45,173 nt of DNA from Flavobacterium filum DSM 17961. GTDB taxonomy: Bacteria; Bacteroidota; Bacteroidia; Flavobacteriales; Flavobacteriaceae. The notes beneath the pieces are model-generated. The model did no database searches. It was not told where the DNA came from and worked only from the letters and a program-made list of their open reading frames with translations. The translations under genes were made by a program, and so were the position numbers. The stretch lies in NCBI RefSeq assembly GCF_000425465.1, contig NZ_AUDM01000006.1:1-45173 (forward strand), in the 5' to 3' direction. Shown here piece by piece: positions 8,474 through 16,492 of this stretch; position 1 is the first letter of the stretch, and every line of letters starts with the position of its first letter.

Positions 8474-10440
8474 TACTGCTTAATTTGTTTTTTTACGGCT
8501 GCAAAAACATCCGGATTTGTTTTCACCGTAAATTCAGATTTCAAATTAGAAACCCAGTTTTCTTCTAAATATTGTTGATAATCATTTACCACTCTACCTT
8601 TACATTCTTCTAATGTTTTAGGACCGGCTTCTTTAATTTCATTCACTTTTACAATGTAAAAATAATTGCCTTCTTGTTTAATTTCAGAAAGTCCTTTTTT
8701 CAATGGAATCGTTTTTGGCAAGGCATCATTTCCTTCTTCAAAAGTTCCTGCCGTGGCCATTACATTGATAATGTCTTTCGTATTTAAAGTGGTCTTGATT
8801 TCTTCTATTGATTTATTTTTAGCCAATAGCTTGTGTGCCTTTTTGGCTACGTCGGCTTTAGTAGTGGATACAATGACTACATCATAGCGGTTTTTCCACA
8901 AATATTTGAATTTATTTGCTTCATGAAATGCTTTAATTCCTAATGTATCGGTTTTTGATTTTTCCCAAATTTCTTTTTCCATCAAATCAAACAACAATAA
9001 ACCATCGCGGTATTCTTCCATAACAGCTGCGAACTCCGGAAATTCATTTTCTAGGTTAGCATTGTAGTATAAATTTAATTCAGAATCAACAAAATTTTGG
9101 TAATGAAAATCTACTAATTTCCCTATTGGTCTTGGTTGAACCGGATTTTTTTGTTGAGCATTTAAATAGTTTAAAAACAAGCTTCCGTAAACCTTCTTGT
9201 CTTCAAAAGAGAGTAACTCACCGTTATAATCTTTCATATTGGTTGGTAAATCCCAGTTGGATTCATAATAGCGATCATCGACCAATTTCTTGATTTTGGC
9301 ATACAAAGCGTCATTTCGTTTTACCTTATATTTGGCTCTTAATTTCTCATTTAATGATTCTGTAATCTTTCTGGAACGATCATCACGACTGATTTTATTT
9401 TCCATTTCTCCCTTCGCTTCATCAAAAGTTTTTACAGGATGCTTTTCAATTAGTTTCATGATATGCCAACCAAATTGTGTTTGAAATGGTTTTGAAATTT
9501 CATCTTTCTTTTTCAAAGAAAAAGCAGTGTTTTCAAACTCTTCTGAGCTCAATTGTCCTGATCCAAATCGATTTAACAAACCTCCTTTTGATGCCGATGA
9601 TTTATCTTGTGAAAATTGTTTTGCCAATGCTTCAAACTCTTCGCCCTGTTGAATTTTAGCATATATTTCGTTGATGGTTGTTTTATTTTTCTCCATTTCA
9701 TCCGGATTATCGTCTGCCGGATTCATTAACATGATATGTGCAACAGTAACTTCTCCTCTATTGTCACGAATATCATTCACTTTAACCAAATGATATCCGA
9801 AACGCGTACGAACCGGAAGGGAAATTTCTCCTTTTGGAGTAGTAAAAGCGGCAGATTCAAATGAATAAACCATTCGAAAAGCAGAAAAATAACCTAAATT
9901 TCCTTTGTTTTCTTTTGCACTCGGATCTTGCGAATATTGCATGGCTAAAGTACCAAAATCTTCGCCATTTAAGGCTCTCTTACGCAATTCTAAAATTTGT
10001 TTATACACTCTTAGCGTATCTTCAGGCTTTGCAGATTCTTCTAATGATAAAAGTATATGTGAAGCATTTACCTCTTTTAGTGAGCGAGCATATCCTTCTT
10101 CCAACAATTCTTTGGTCACTTTTGAATCTGTCAAATAATTTTTAGCCAATTGACCTCTATATGATTTTAATTCACTTTGGTATTGCGTATTGTGTTGCAA
10201 ACCTAATTTATTAGCCTTATTAATCTTTAATTTATAACCTATAAATAATTCAAAATAGTGATCTAAATCCTTTTGTGATTCATCTTTCACCAAATCCAAA
10301 TTTTTATTGTAAACCCTAATAAACTCATCGGTATAATAAGGCTGATCGTCAATGGTAAAAAGAACTTGTTTGTTTGTTTGAGCAAAATTTAATCCGAAAA
10401 TCAATAAAGCAATAGCAACATAAAAAGATTTTATTTTCAT
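8473..10440 (-). CDS. Large periplasmic peptidyl-prolyl isomerase with two PpiC domains
   Basis: A 655-residue secreted protein, first gene of the folding operon. The signal peptide MKIKSFYVAIALLIFGLNFA is followed by an N-terminal chaperone segment. Two parvulin domains follow: about residues 122-215 (NASHILL to FGYHLVKV) and about 230-335 (VAHIMLM to FGWHIMKL). A further 300-residue C-terminal region contains a degenerate third SurA-like repeat. The family catalyses cis-trans isomerisation of prolyl bonds and chaperones outer-membrane proteins in the periplasm. It is much longer than SurA (about 430 residues), a form common in Bacteroidota. A good promoter lies about 60 bp upstream. Confidence 0.9.
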   Translation of the reverse strand: MKIKSFYVAIALLIFGLNFAQTNKQVLFTIDDQPYYTDEFIRVYNKNLDLVKDESQKDLDHYFELFIGYKLKINKANKLGLQHNTQYQSELKSYRGQLAKNYLTDSKVTKELLEEGYARSLKEVNASHILLSLEESAKPEDTLRVYKQILELRKRALNGEDFGTLAMQYSQDPSAKENKGNLGYFSAFRMVYSFESAAFTTPKGEISLPVRTRFGYHLVKVNDIRDNRGEVTVAHIMLMNPADDNPDEMEKNKTTINEIYAKIQQGEEFEALAKQFSQDKSSASKGGLLNRFGSGQLSSEEFENTAFSLKKKDEISKPFQTQFGWHIMKLIEKHPVKTFDEAKGEMENKISRDDRSRKITESLNEKLRAKYKVKRNDALYAKIKKLVDDRYYESNWDLPTNMKDYNGELLSFEDKKVYGSLFLNYLNAQQKNPVQPRPIGKLVDFHYQNFVDSELNLYYNANLENEFPEFAAVMEEYRDGLLLFDLMEKEIWEKSKTDTLGIKAFHEANKFKYLWKNRYDVVIVSTTKADVAKKAHKLLAKNKSIEEIKTTLNTKDIINVMATAGTFEEGNDALPKTIPLKKGLSEIKQEGNYFYIVKVNEIKEAGPKTLEECKGRVVNDYQQYLEENWVSNLKSEFTVKTNPDVFAAVKKQIKQ

Positions 10441-10500
10441 TTTGTAAAATGTATAAGACTACGGTTTAAAGTTAGATTTTGTTGTTATTTATGCAACTCA

Positions 10501-10530
10501 CAAAATTAACAATTAAGACAGACTATACAA
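10501..10530 (-). promoter_or_regulatory. Promoter of the peptidyl-prolyl isomerase operon
   Basis: On the minus strand TTG (10530-10528) and TAATTTTG (10508-10501) are separated by 19 nt. This matches the Bacteroidota layout of a -33 TTG and a -7 TAnnTTTG. The -7 box ends 60 bp before the ATG at 10440. Confidence 0.7.
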
Positions 10531-10598
10531 GAATACGCTCAACTATTAACAAAAATTTATTAACGAAAAATGTTTATTCTTTTTCAAGCAATAAACAC

Positions 10599-10606
10599 TA
10601 TTTTTG
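10599..10606 (+). promoter_or_regulatory. prfC: -7 box of the prfC promoter
   Basis: TATTTTTG fits TAnnTTTG and ends 20 nt before the ATG at 10627. It lies inside the frame extension that would begin at 10570, which argues for the downstream start. No clean -33 TTG is seen at the usual spacing. Confidence 0.6.
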
Positions 10607-10626
10607 CAAACCTTTTTAAGACGGAT

Positions 10627-12216
10627 ATGAATTTTACAGACGAAATTAAACGAAGAAGAACTTTTGGTATTATTTCTCACCCTGATGCGGGTAAAACTAC
10701 CTTAACAGAAAAACTTTTGCTTTTTGGTGGAGCAATACAAGAAGCCGGTGCGGTTAAAAACAATAAAATCAAAAAAGGAGCTACTTCCGATTTTATGGAA
10801 ATTGAACGTCAAAGAGGAATTTCTGTTGCCACTTCTGTTTTAGCATTCAATTATAAAGATAAAAAAATCAACATTTTAGACACTCCTGGTCACAAAGATT
10901 TTGCTGAAGACACCTTTAGAACCTTGACTGCTGTTGACAGTGTAATTGTAGTAATTGACGTGGCAAAAGGAGTGGAAGAACAAACAGAAAAATTAGTACA
11001 AGTTTGTAGAATGCGTAACATTCCTATGATTGTTTTCATCAATAAATTAGACCGTGAAGGAAAAGACGCATTCGATTTGATGGATGAAGTTGAAAAAAAA
11101 CTTCAACTAAAAGTTACACCGATGAGTTTTCCTATTGGTATGGGATATGACTTTCAAGGAATTTATAATTTATGGGAGAAAAACATCAACCTATTTAGCG
11201 GTGATAGTAGAAAAAACATTGAAGATACAATTGCTTTTTCCGATATCAATAATCCGGAATTAGAAAAAATAATTGGCCCAAAAGCTGCAGATAAATTGCG
11301 TGAGGAGCTTGAACTAATTAGTGAAGTATATCCGTCATTTTCACAAGAAGAATATTTAGCAGGACATTTGCAGCCGGTATTCTTTGGCTCGGCTTTAAAT
11401 AATTTTGGAGTAAGAGAATTGTTAGATTGTTTTATTGAAATTGCTCCTTCGCCGAGAGGAAAGCATTCTGACACAAGAATGGTAGAACCTACCGAAACTA
11501 AGATGAGCGGATTTGTATTTAAAATTCATGCCAATATGGACCCAAAACACCGTGATAGACTGGCGTTTATCAAAATTGTATCGGGCACATTTGAACGCAA
11601 CAAACCCTATTCTCATGTTCGGTTAAACAAAAGCTTAAAATTTTCGAGTCCGAATGCATTTTTTGCGGAGAAAAAAGAAATTGTTGATATATCCTATCCC
11701 GGAGACATTGTAGGTTTACATGATACCGGAAATTTTAAAATTGGCGACACCCTAACTGAAGGAGAAGTAATGAATTTTAGAGGAATACCAAGCTTTTCGC
11801 CGGAGCATTTTAGATACATTAACAATGCAGACCCAATGAAATCGAAACAATTGGAAAAAGGAATTGACCAATTGATGGACGAGGGTGTTGCTCAGTTATT
11901 TACGTTAGAAATGAACAACCGAAAAGTAATTGGAACCGTTGGAGCTCTTCAATATGAAGTTATTCAATACCGTTTGGAACATGAATATGGTGCAAAATGT
12001 ACGTATGAAAACTTTCCGGCTCACAAAGCGTGTTGGGTAAGACCCGAAAATCCAAAAAATGAAGAATTTGCAGAATTCAGAAGAATTAAACAAAAATTTT
12101 TGGCTCATGACAAATATGGACAATTGGTTTTTTTAGCCGATTCTGAATTTACCATTCAAATGACACAAAGTAAGTTTCCAACCGTTAAGCTGTTCTTTAC
12201 TTCAGAAATGGAGTAA
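10627..12216 (+). CDS. prfC: Peptide chain release factor 3 (RF3)
   Basis: This translational GTPase releases RF1/RF2 from the ribosome after termination. From the ATG at 10627 the protein is 529 residues, the length of E. coli RF3. GTPase motifs: G1 SHPDAGKT at 17-24, the switch I region around GATSDFMEIERQRGIS, G3 DTPGH at 85-89 and G4 NKLD at 139-142. Domains II and III follow, with the family-typical FGSALNNFGV and GALQYEVIQYRLEHEYG. An upstream start at 10570 is rejected because a -7 box lies within that extension and the added residues are not family-like. Transcribed divergently from the isomerase operon. Confidence 0.96.
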   Translation: MNFTDEIKRRRTFGIISHPDAGKTTLTEKLLLFGGAIQEAGAVKNNKIKKGATSDFMEIERQRGISVATSVLAFNYKDKKINILDTPGHKDFAEDTFRTLTAVDSVIVVIDVAKGVEEQTEKLVQVCRMRNIPMIVFINKLDREGKDAFDLMDEVEKKLQLKVTPMSFPIGMGYDFQGIYNLWEKNINLFSGDSRKNIEDTIAFSDINNPELEKIIGPKAADKLREELELISEVYPSFSQEEYLAGHLQPVFFGSALNNFGVRELLDCFIEIAPSPRGKHSDTRMVEPTETKMSGFVFKIHANMDPKHRDRLAFIKIVSGTFERNKPYSHVRLNKSLKFSSPNAFFAEKKEIVDISYPGDIVGLHDTGNFKIGDTLTEGEVMNFRGIPSFSPEHFRYINNADPMKSKQLEKGIDQLMDEGVAQLFTLEMNNRKVIGTVGALQYEVIQYRLEHEYGAKCTYENFPAHKACWVRPENPKNEEFAEFRRIKQKFLAHDKYGQLVFLADSEFTIQMTQSKFPTVKLFFTSEME

Positions 12217-12294
12217 ATAAATGACTAACAGTTTATTTCGAGTTTAAATTAGTAAAATTTTATAGAATTTACTTTAAATTTTGAAAATCATTTT

Positions 12295-12302
12295 TATCTT
12301 TG
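12295..12302 (+). promoter_or_regulatory. -7 box upstream of the small secreted protein gene
   Basis: TATCTTTG is a full match to TAnnTTTG and ends 20 nt before the ATG at 12323. The only nearby TTG (12281-12283) is just 11 nt upstream, so the -33 element is not convincing. Confidence 0.55.
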
Positions 12303-12322
12303 CGACTTACTTATTGAATACT

Positions 12323-12532
12323 ATGAAAAAATTTTATCAATTTTACTTAATTGCCTTTGTTCTTTTATCTGATTTTGTCATGTTTGCTCAACCAGGTGAT
12401 GATGACGGTGGTGGTGGTTTAGAAGGTGATGATACACCGGCAGCTCCTATTGATGGAAAATTAATTTGGCTGGCGATTGCTGGGGTTCTTTTTTCATTGT
12501 ATTATTTTAAATCAAAACAACAAAAAGCTTAA
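12323..12532 (+). CDS. Small exported Asp/Gly-rich protein with a C-terminal membrane helix
   Basis: A 69-residue protein of unknown function. It has a signal peptide (MKKFYQFYLIAFVLLSDFV, then MFAQ) and an acidic glycine-rich linker PGDDDGGGGLEGDD. A short Pro/Ala stretch leads to a hydrophobic segment (LIWLAIAGVLFSLYYF) and the basic tail KSKQQKA. After signal cleavage it would be a tiny single-pass protein with an acidic extracytoplasmic head. The ATG at 12323 is chosen over a TTG at 12281 because the -7 box lies between them. It has its own promoter-like box and a strong terminator, so it is a stand-alone transcription unit rather than the tail of prfC. Confidence 0.75.
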   Translation: MKKFYQFYLIAFVLLSDFVMFAQPGDDDGGGGLEGDDTPAAPIDGKLIWLAIAGVLFSLYYFKSKQQKA

Positions 12533-12538
12533 AATAGT

Positions 12539-12562
12539 AACCCCTTTAAAAGGGGTTTTTTT
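12539..12562 (+). terminator. Rho-independent terminator after the small exported protein
   Basis: An 8-bp stem AACCCCTT/AAGGGGTT with a 3-nt loop is followed by a run of T. It begins 7 nt after the stop at 12532. Confidence 0.88.
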
Positions 12563-12588
12563 ATGTCAATACATTAAATTCTATAATT

Positions 12589-13326
12589 TTGTTTACTTTT
12601 CTTAGCAAAAAAACCTATTTAACCGATTTGATTCCTTCAAATTATATTGACATTCATTCTCATCTTATTCCAGGAATCGATGATGGTGCAAAAACAATAG
12701 AAGATAGTTTAGGCTTAATAAATGAATTAAACAAAATTGGATTCAGTCAATTTATTACTACACCACATGTTATGCCTCCCGTATGGAAAAATAATACTTC
12801 CATAATTCAAAAAGGAGAAAAAGAAGTACAAGTAGCACTTGATAAAAATAATTTACCTTTTAAGGCAGCAGCTGAATACATGCTTGACCATCAGTTTTTA
12901 GATATTTTAAAAAACGAACAACTGCTGACACTAAAAGATAACTATCTGTTAGTAGAAATGTCTTATTTGAATCCACCTATTAATATTCAAGAAATAGTAT
13001 ATGAAATTCAAATCGCAGGGTACACGCCAATTTTAGCACACCCGGAACGATATTTATTCCTCCATCAAAACTTTGACTTTTATACAACACTTAAAAAATC
13101 GGGGTGCTTGTTTCAATTGAACTTGTTATCAGTTGTTGGATATTATGGATTGCCTGTTTTAAAGACTGCTGAAAAATTACTCAAACAAAGAATGATTGAT
13201 TTTGTTGGGTCAGATCTACATCATTATAAACACCTTGCCGCTTTCAGTCAAAAAGTAGGGATAAAAGAAATGGCTCCTTTAAAAGAAGCCATTCAACAAA
13301 ATCAATTATTTCGATTTTCTATTTAG
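12589..13326 (+). CDS. PHP-type protein-tyrosine phosphatase, CpsB/YwqE-like
   Basis: A 245-residue metal-dependent phosphatase expected to dephosphorylate the tyrosine tail of the Wzc kinase in capsule control. PHP motifs are clear: H23-x-H25 with D31-D32 in DIHSHLIPGIDDG, then TTPHVMPP, AHPERY, and the late GSDLHHYKH. No ATG precedes the first motif. The frame starts at a TTG at 12589, giving the N-terminus MFTFLSKKTYLTDL typical of relatives; another TTG at 12628 is possible. A TAnnTTTG-like box (12584-12591) overlaps the first TTG, so the start is uncertain. It converges on wzc1, overlapping its 3' end by 21 bp. Confidence 0.88.
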   Translation: MFTFLSKKTYLTDLIPSNYIDIHSHLIPGIDDGAKTIEDSLGLINELNKIGFSQFITTPHVMPPVWKNNTSIIQKGEKEVQVALDKNNLPFKAAAEYMLDHQFLDILKNEQLLTLKDNYLLVEMSYLNPPINIQEIVYEIQIAGYTPILAHPERYLFLHQNFDFYTTLKKSGCLFQLNLLSVVGYYGLPVLKTAEKLLKQRMIDFVGSDLHHYKHLAAFSQKVGIKEMAPLKEAIQQNQLFRFSI

Positions 13327-15693
13327 TAGTTTTTTGTGCCAAGGCAATTCTACTTCTTCCTTATCAGCTCCGTAGCCATAGCCGTAGCCATAACCATAAC
13401 CGTAGCCATAACCATATCCATAACCATAGGTTTTATTTGGATCAGTACCGTTAAGAATCATTGCCATATTGGGTAATTTCTTTTCTTTGTGTAATGATTT
13501 TGGTATAACTAAAGAATGTTTCTTCAAATAATTTGCACGAACAACATACACAAATACATCAGCAAATTTACTCACTAATAATGTGTCTGTTACCAAACTT
13601 ACCGGAGCAGTATCAACCACAATATAATCATATTCAGCTTTAAGGTCTTCAAATAAGGAAGCAACCTTAGAATTATTTAATAATTCAGCCGGATTAGGCG
13701 GAATAACACCGGATGGCATTACCCAAAAATCTTTATGACCATCTTGCTTATAAACAATGTCACTTATTTTCAATTTATCATTGGAAAGATAATTACTCAA
13801 ACCAACATTTGATTTGATTTTGATATATTCCATGATTTTTGGATGACGTAAATCCATTCCAATTAACAACACTTTTTTACCGTATAAAGATAACGTACTT
13901 GCAATATTTACGGCAACAAAAGTTTTTCCTTCTTTTGGGATGGTAGAAGTAATGAATATTGTTTTGGCTTTGTCTTCAGCAGTTGAAGCCAACATAAAAT
14001 CTAAGTTGGTCAACAAAATCCTAAAGGACTCAGCCGTACTGGAACGACTTTCAGAAGTCATAATTTCATCACTGGTCTCTGATAGTGGAATATCTCCTAA
14101 GAATGGCAGACTTAATTGTTTTTCTAAATCCGTTCTGGAATGAATTTTAGTATCCAACAATTGATTTATATAAATAATCAAAAAAGGAATCAAAAGTCCT
14201 ACTAATAAGGCGATTAAATAAACATTCTTTTTGTTTGGTGAAACAACTCCAACAGAATATCCCGAATCGATAATCTTTGCTTTTGGAGATGTTACTGCCA
14301 AAGAAATTGCTGTCTCTTCTTGTTTTTGACGTAAATAGAGATAAAGAGCTTCTTTAATATTTTGTTGACGCTCAATATTTCTGTATTTTCTATCTAAAGT
14401 TGGAACTTTTGAAACTTTACTACTAAACTTACTTTCTTGCTGCAATAATTGATTTTTTTCAACCAATAAAGCACTTTGCAAATTTTTTAATGTTTGAAGT
14501 ATGGTAGCTTTTAATTCTATAATCTGTTGATTATAATTCAAAACGTTTGGATGATTAGGAGAAGTACTCTTTAGTAAATTATTTCTAGTCAAAACCAAGG
14601 TATTGTATTGGTTAATCATACTGTAAGAGGCATCTTCTGCCGGAATAATATTTTGTGGAAGTGTTTGATCATAACTGCTGTTTTTCAACAAAGGCAACAT
14701 GATTTCTACCACTTTTAACTCTTTTCCATTTTTTACGATAGCTTTTTCATATTCAGAAGATGTGGCTAAATTTAACCCGGCATCGGTAACTAAATCAGTT
14801 AATCTATTTTCTTTTTTAAAACGTTCAGCACTTCGCTCTACGGTATCTAACTCACCGGTAATAATATTCAAACGCTCATTAATAAAATCTTGTGTATTTT
14901 TAGCTACTAGATTTTTATCATTCAAGGCGTCTTCATTAAATTGATACACTAAGTTATTTAAATAATCAATTCCCTTATTTTGAACAGGATCAACAACTGA
15001 CAACTCTATAATTGTAGTTTTTTCACCTAAAGGCTTGACATTTAACTTGTTTTTATAACGTAATGCCGAATTTAGAATAGGACTTATTTTGATAATAATT
15101 GCATTGTTGAATCGAGCACGAGATGAAACTTTTTTTATCATGATCCTACCAACGGGTGAATCAAAATAATCGCCAAATTGATGTTGAATGTAATTCCCAT
15201 TTGCTGTAAAAGCAATTTCAAATGTATTTTCTTTAACGTATTTAAAATGAAACTCACCTTTACTGTCTGTGGCATCAGCTTCTTTTTCAAAAACCAATTC
15301 AATGGGTGAGTCATCATATAATTCAGGAGTTAAAATTCTGCCTTCAGCATAATAGACAACATTAAACTTTAATTCTTTAACTGTATTTTGAGTTAATCTT
15401 CTGGAATTAAACATTTCTATTTCATTTTCCAGATTACTTTTTTTAACCCCTAGAATTCCTAAATCACTAAAAGCATCAATTTCTGAGGCAGCTCCTTTTT
15501 TATCATCCTTAATCAATACGGTTGTAGTTAAACCATATTGCGGCAATTGATATCGTAAATAAATATATGCACATGTTAACGACAATAATATACTCAATAA
15601 AAACCACTTCCAGTTTTTGATATAACGATAGAGTTGTTCCGTTAAATTAACTTTTGAATCAGCAGTATCAATATTTGTATTAAATTGTTGCAT
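13306..15693 (-). CDS. wzc: Wzc-type polysaccharide co-polymerase / bacterial tyrosine kinase (copy 1)
   Basis: A 795-residue inner-membrane protein controlling chain length and export of capsule or exopolysaccharide. Order: Wzz domain with a first membrane helix near 31-47, a long periplasmic coiled-coil region (about 255-460), a second helix near 491-509, then a cytoplasmic BY-kinase. The kinase has Walker A (STIPKEGKT, 583-591), Walker A' around D614 (GMDLRHPK) and Walker B (VVDTAP). The C-terminus carries ten uninterrupted Tyr-Gly pairs, the likely autophosphorylation cluster, before ADKEE and a basic end. It lies 3 bp after wza1 and is the last gene of the pglC-to-wzc1 operon. A second copy is at 39070-41547. 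Confidence 0.94.
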   Translation of the reverse strand: MQQFNTNIDTADSKVNLTEQLYRYIKNWKWFLLSILLSLTCAYIYLRYQLPQYGLTTTVLIKDDKKGAASEIDAFSDLGILGVKKSNLENEIEMFNSRRLTQNTVKELKFNVVYYAEGRILTPELYDDSPIELVFEKEADATDSKGEFHFKYVKENTFEIAFTANGNYIQHQFGDYFDSPVGRIMIKKVSSRARFNNAIIIKISPILNSALRYKNKLNVKPLGEKTTIIELSVVDPVQNKGIDYLNNLVYQFNEDALNDKNLVAKNTQDFINERLNIITGELDTVERSAERFKKENRLTDLVTDAGLNLATSSEYEKAIVKNGKELKVVEIMLPLLKNSSYDQTLPQNIIPAEDASYSMINQYNTLVLTRNNLLKSTSPNHPNVLNYNQQIIELKATILQTLKNLQSALLVEKNQLLQQESKFSSKVSKVPTLDRKYRNIERQQNIKEALYLYLRQKQEETAISLAVTSPKAKIIDSGYSVGVVSPNKKNVYLIALLVGLLIPFLIIYINQLLDTKIHSRTDLEKQLSLPFLGDIPLSETSDEIMTSESRSSTAESFRILLTNLDFMLASTAEDKAKTIFITSTIPKEGKTFVAVNIASTLSLYGKKVLLIGMDLRHPKIMEYIKIKSNVGLSNYLSNDKLKISDIVYKQDGHKDFWVMPSGVIPPNPAELLNNSKVASLFEDLKAEYDYIVVDTAPVSLVTDTLLVSKFADVFVYVVRANYLKKHSLVIPKSLHKEKKLPNMAMILNGTDPNKTYGYGYGYGYGYGYGYGYGYGADKEEVELPWHKKLLNRKSK
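13369..13428 (-). repeat. wzc: Imperfect hexanucleotide repeat encoding ten Tyr-Gly pairs in Wzc copy 1
   Basis: Ten TAY-GGN units are tandem. They differ mainly at synonymous third positions, so the peptide repeat is perfect while the DNA is not, which should limit replication slippage. Confidence 0.9.
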
Positions 15694-15696
15694 GCT

Positions 15697-16458
15697 TTAT
15701 TTTGTTAATAAGATAATAGTAGTCAAAGCAAATCCAAGAATAGAAATTCCGGCAAGAATATTTGGTCCTATTGCCGTTGAATTAATTTTACGTTTGTTTG
15801 GCTCTACATAAACCAAATCATTTTGTGTAAGATAATAATATGGTGAATTTATAATTTCTGGATTTGTAATATCTAATCTCATTGTTGTTTTTACTCCATC
15901 TATTTCACGAACAACTAAAACATTTTCTCTTTTACCAAACAATGTCATATCACCGGCCATCGCTAAAGCCTCAAAAATAGTAATTCGCTCACTAGAAATT
16001 GTAAAAGTACCGGGATTATTAACTTCTCCTGCAACAGAAATCTTATAATTCATAATTCGTAAATTGATCACAGGATCTTTAGCAAATTCAGAAATTTTTG
16101 ATTTTAACAATGAGATGACTTGTGTCCTATTTAATCCACTAACTTTTAAATCACCTAAAATGGGAAACTGAATAAATCCTGCATTATTGACCAAATAGGT
16201 TGTGCGTTGAAGTTGCATAGCATTAGCACCAACACCTCCCTCATTCTGACCTATATTAAAAGGTTCTGAAGCTTTAGGATCAATAGTAGAGATATGAATA
16301 AATAAAACATCATCTGCTTTGATTAGAGGCTCATAATTTGTGTTCTTACTTGATGAAGTATTACCAATCTCTTGAAGATAAACAACCTCTTTCTTAGGCA
16401 CACAAGAAGTAATAATTACTGAGAGAAAAAGATATAAAAGGATATTTTTTTTAAACAT
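15697..16458 (-). CDS. wza: Wza-type polysaccharide export outer-membrane lipoprotein (copy 1)
   Basis: A 253-residue lipoprotein forming the outer-membrane export channel that partners Wzc. The signal sequence ends in the lipobox ITSC with C19. The mature start VPKKEVVYLQ is typical of Bacteroidota Wza proteins. The poly-export domain begins near residue 45 (IKADDVLFIHISTIDP), followed by SLBB domains (ISVAGEVNNPGTF). A C-terminal helix (ILAGISILGFALTTIILL) would cross the outer membrane. The length is shorter than E. coli Wza (379), as is usual in this phylum. A -7 box lies 20 nt upstream, in the 34-bp gap after the PglF-like gene, so it may have an extra promoter. Confidence 0.93.
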   Translation of the reverse strand: MFKKNILLYLFLSVIITSCVPKKEVVYLQEIGNTSSSKNTNYEPLIKADDVLFIHISTIDPKASEPFNIGQNEGGVGANAMQLQRTTYLVNNAGFIQFPILGDLKVSGLNRTQVISLLKSKISEFAKDPVINLRIMNYKISVAGEVNNPGTFTISSERITIFEALAMAGDMTLFGKRENVLVVREIDGVKTTMRLDITNPEIINSPYYYLTQNDLVYVEPNKRKINSTAIGPNILAGISILGFALTTIILLTK

Positions 16459-16478
16459 GTGAAAAGTAAAATTAAATG

Positions 16479-16486
16479 CAAATATA
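16479..16486 (-). promoter_or_regulatory. -7 box before wza copy 1
   Basis: TATATTTG on the minus strand fits TAnnTTTG and ends 20 nt before the ATG at 16458. No -33 TTG is found at 17-21 nt, so it may be a weak internal promoter. Confidence 0.45.
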
Positions 16487-16492
16487 GAAAAA

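Noticed and set aside
12215..12238. AAATAAA/TTTATTT inverted repeat after prfC as a terminator
   Set aside because: The stem is all A-T and no T run follows; it would be too weak to call.
12248..12276. Imperfect AT-rich palindrome upstream of the small exported protein gene
   Set aside because: It is nearly all A and T with a bulge, so chance is likely in this AT-rich gap.
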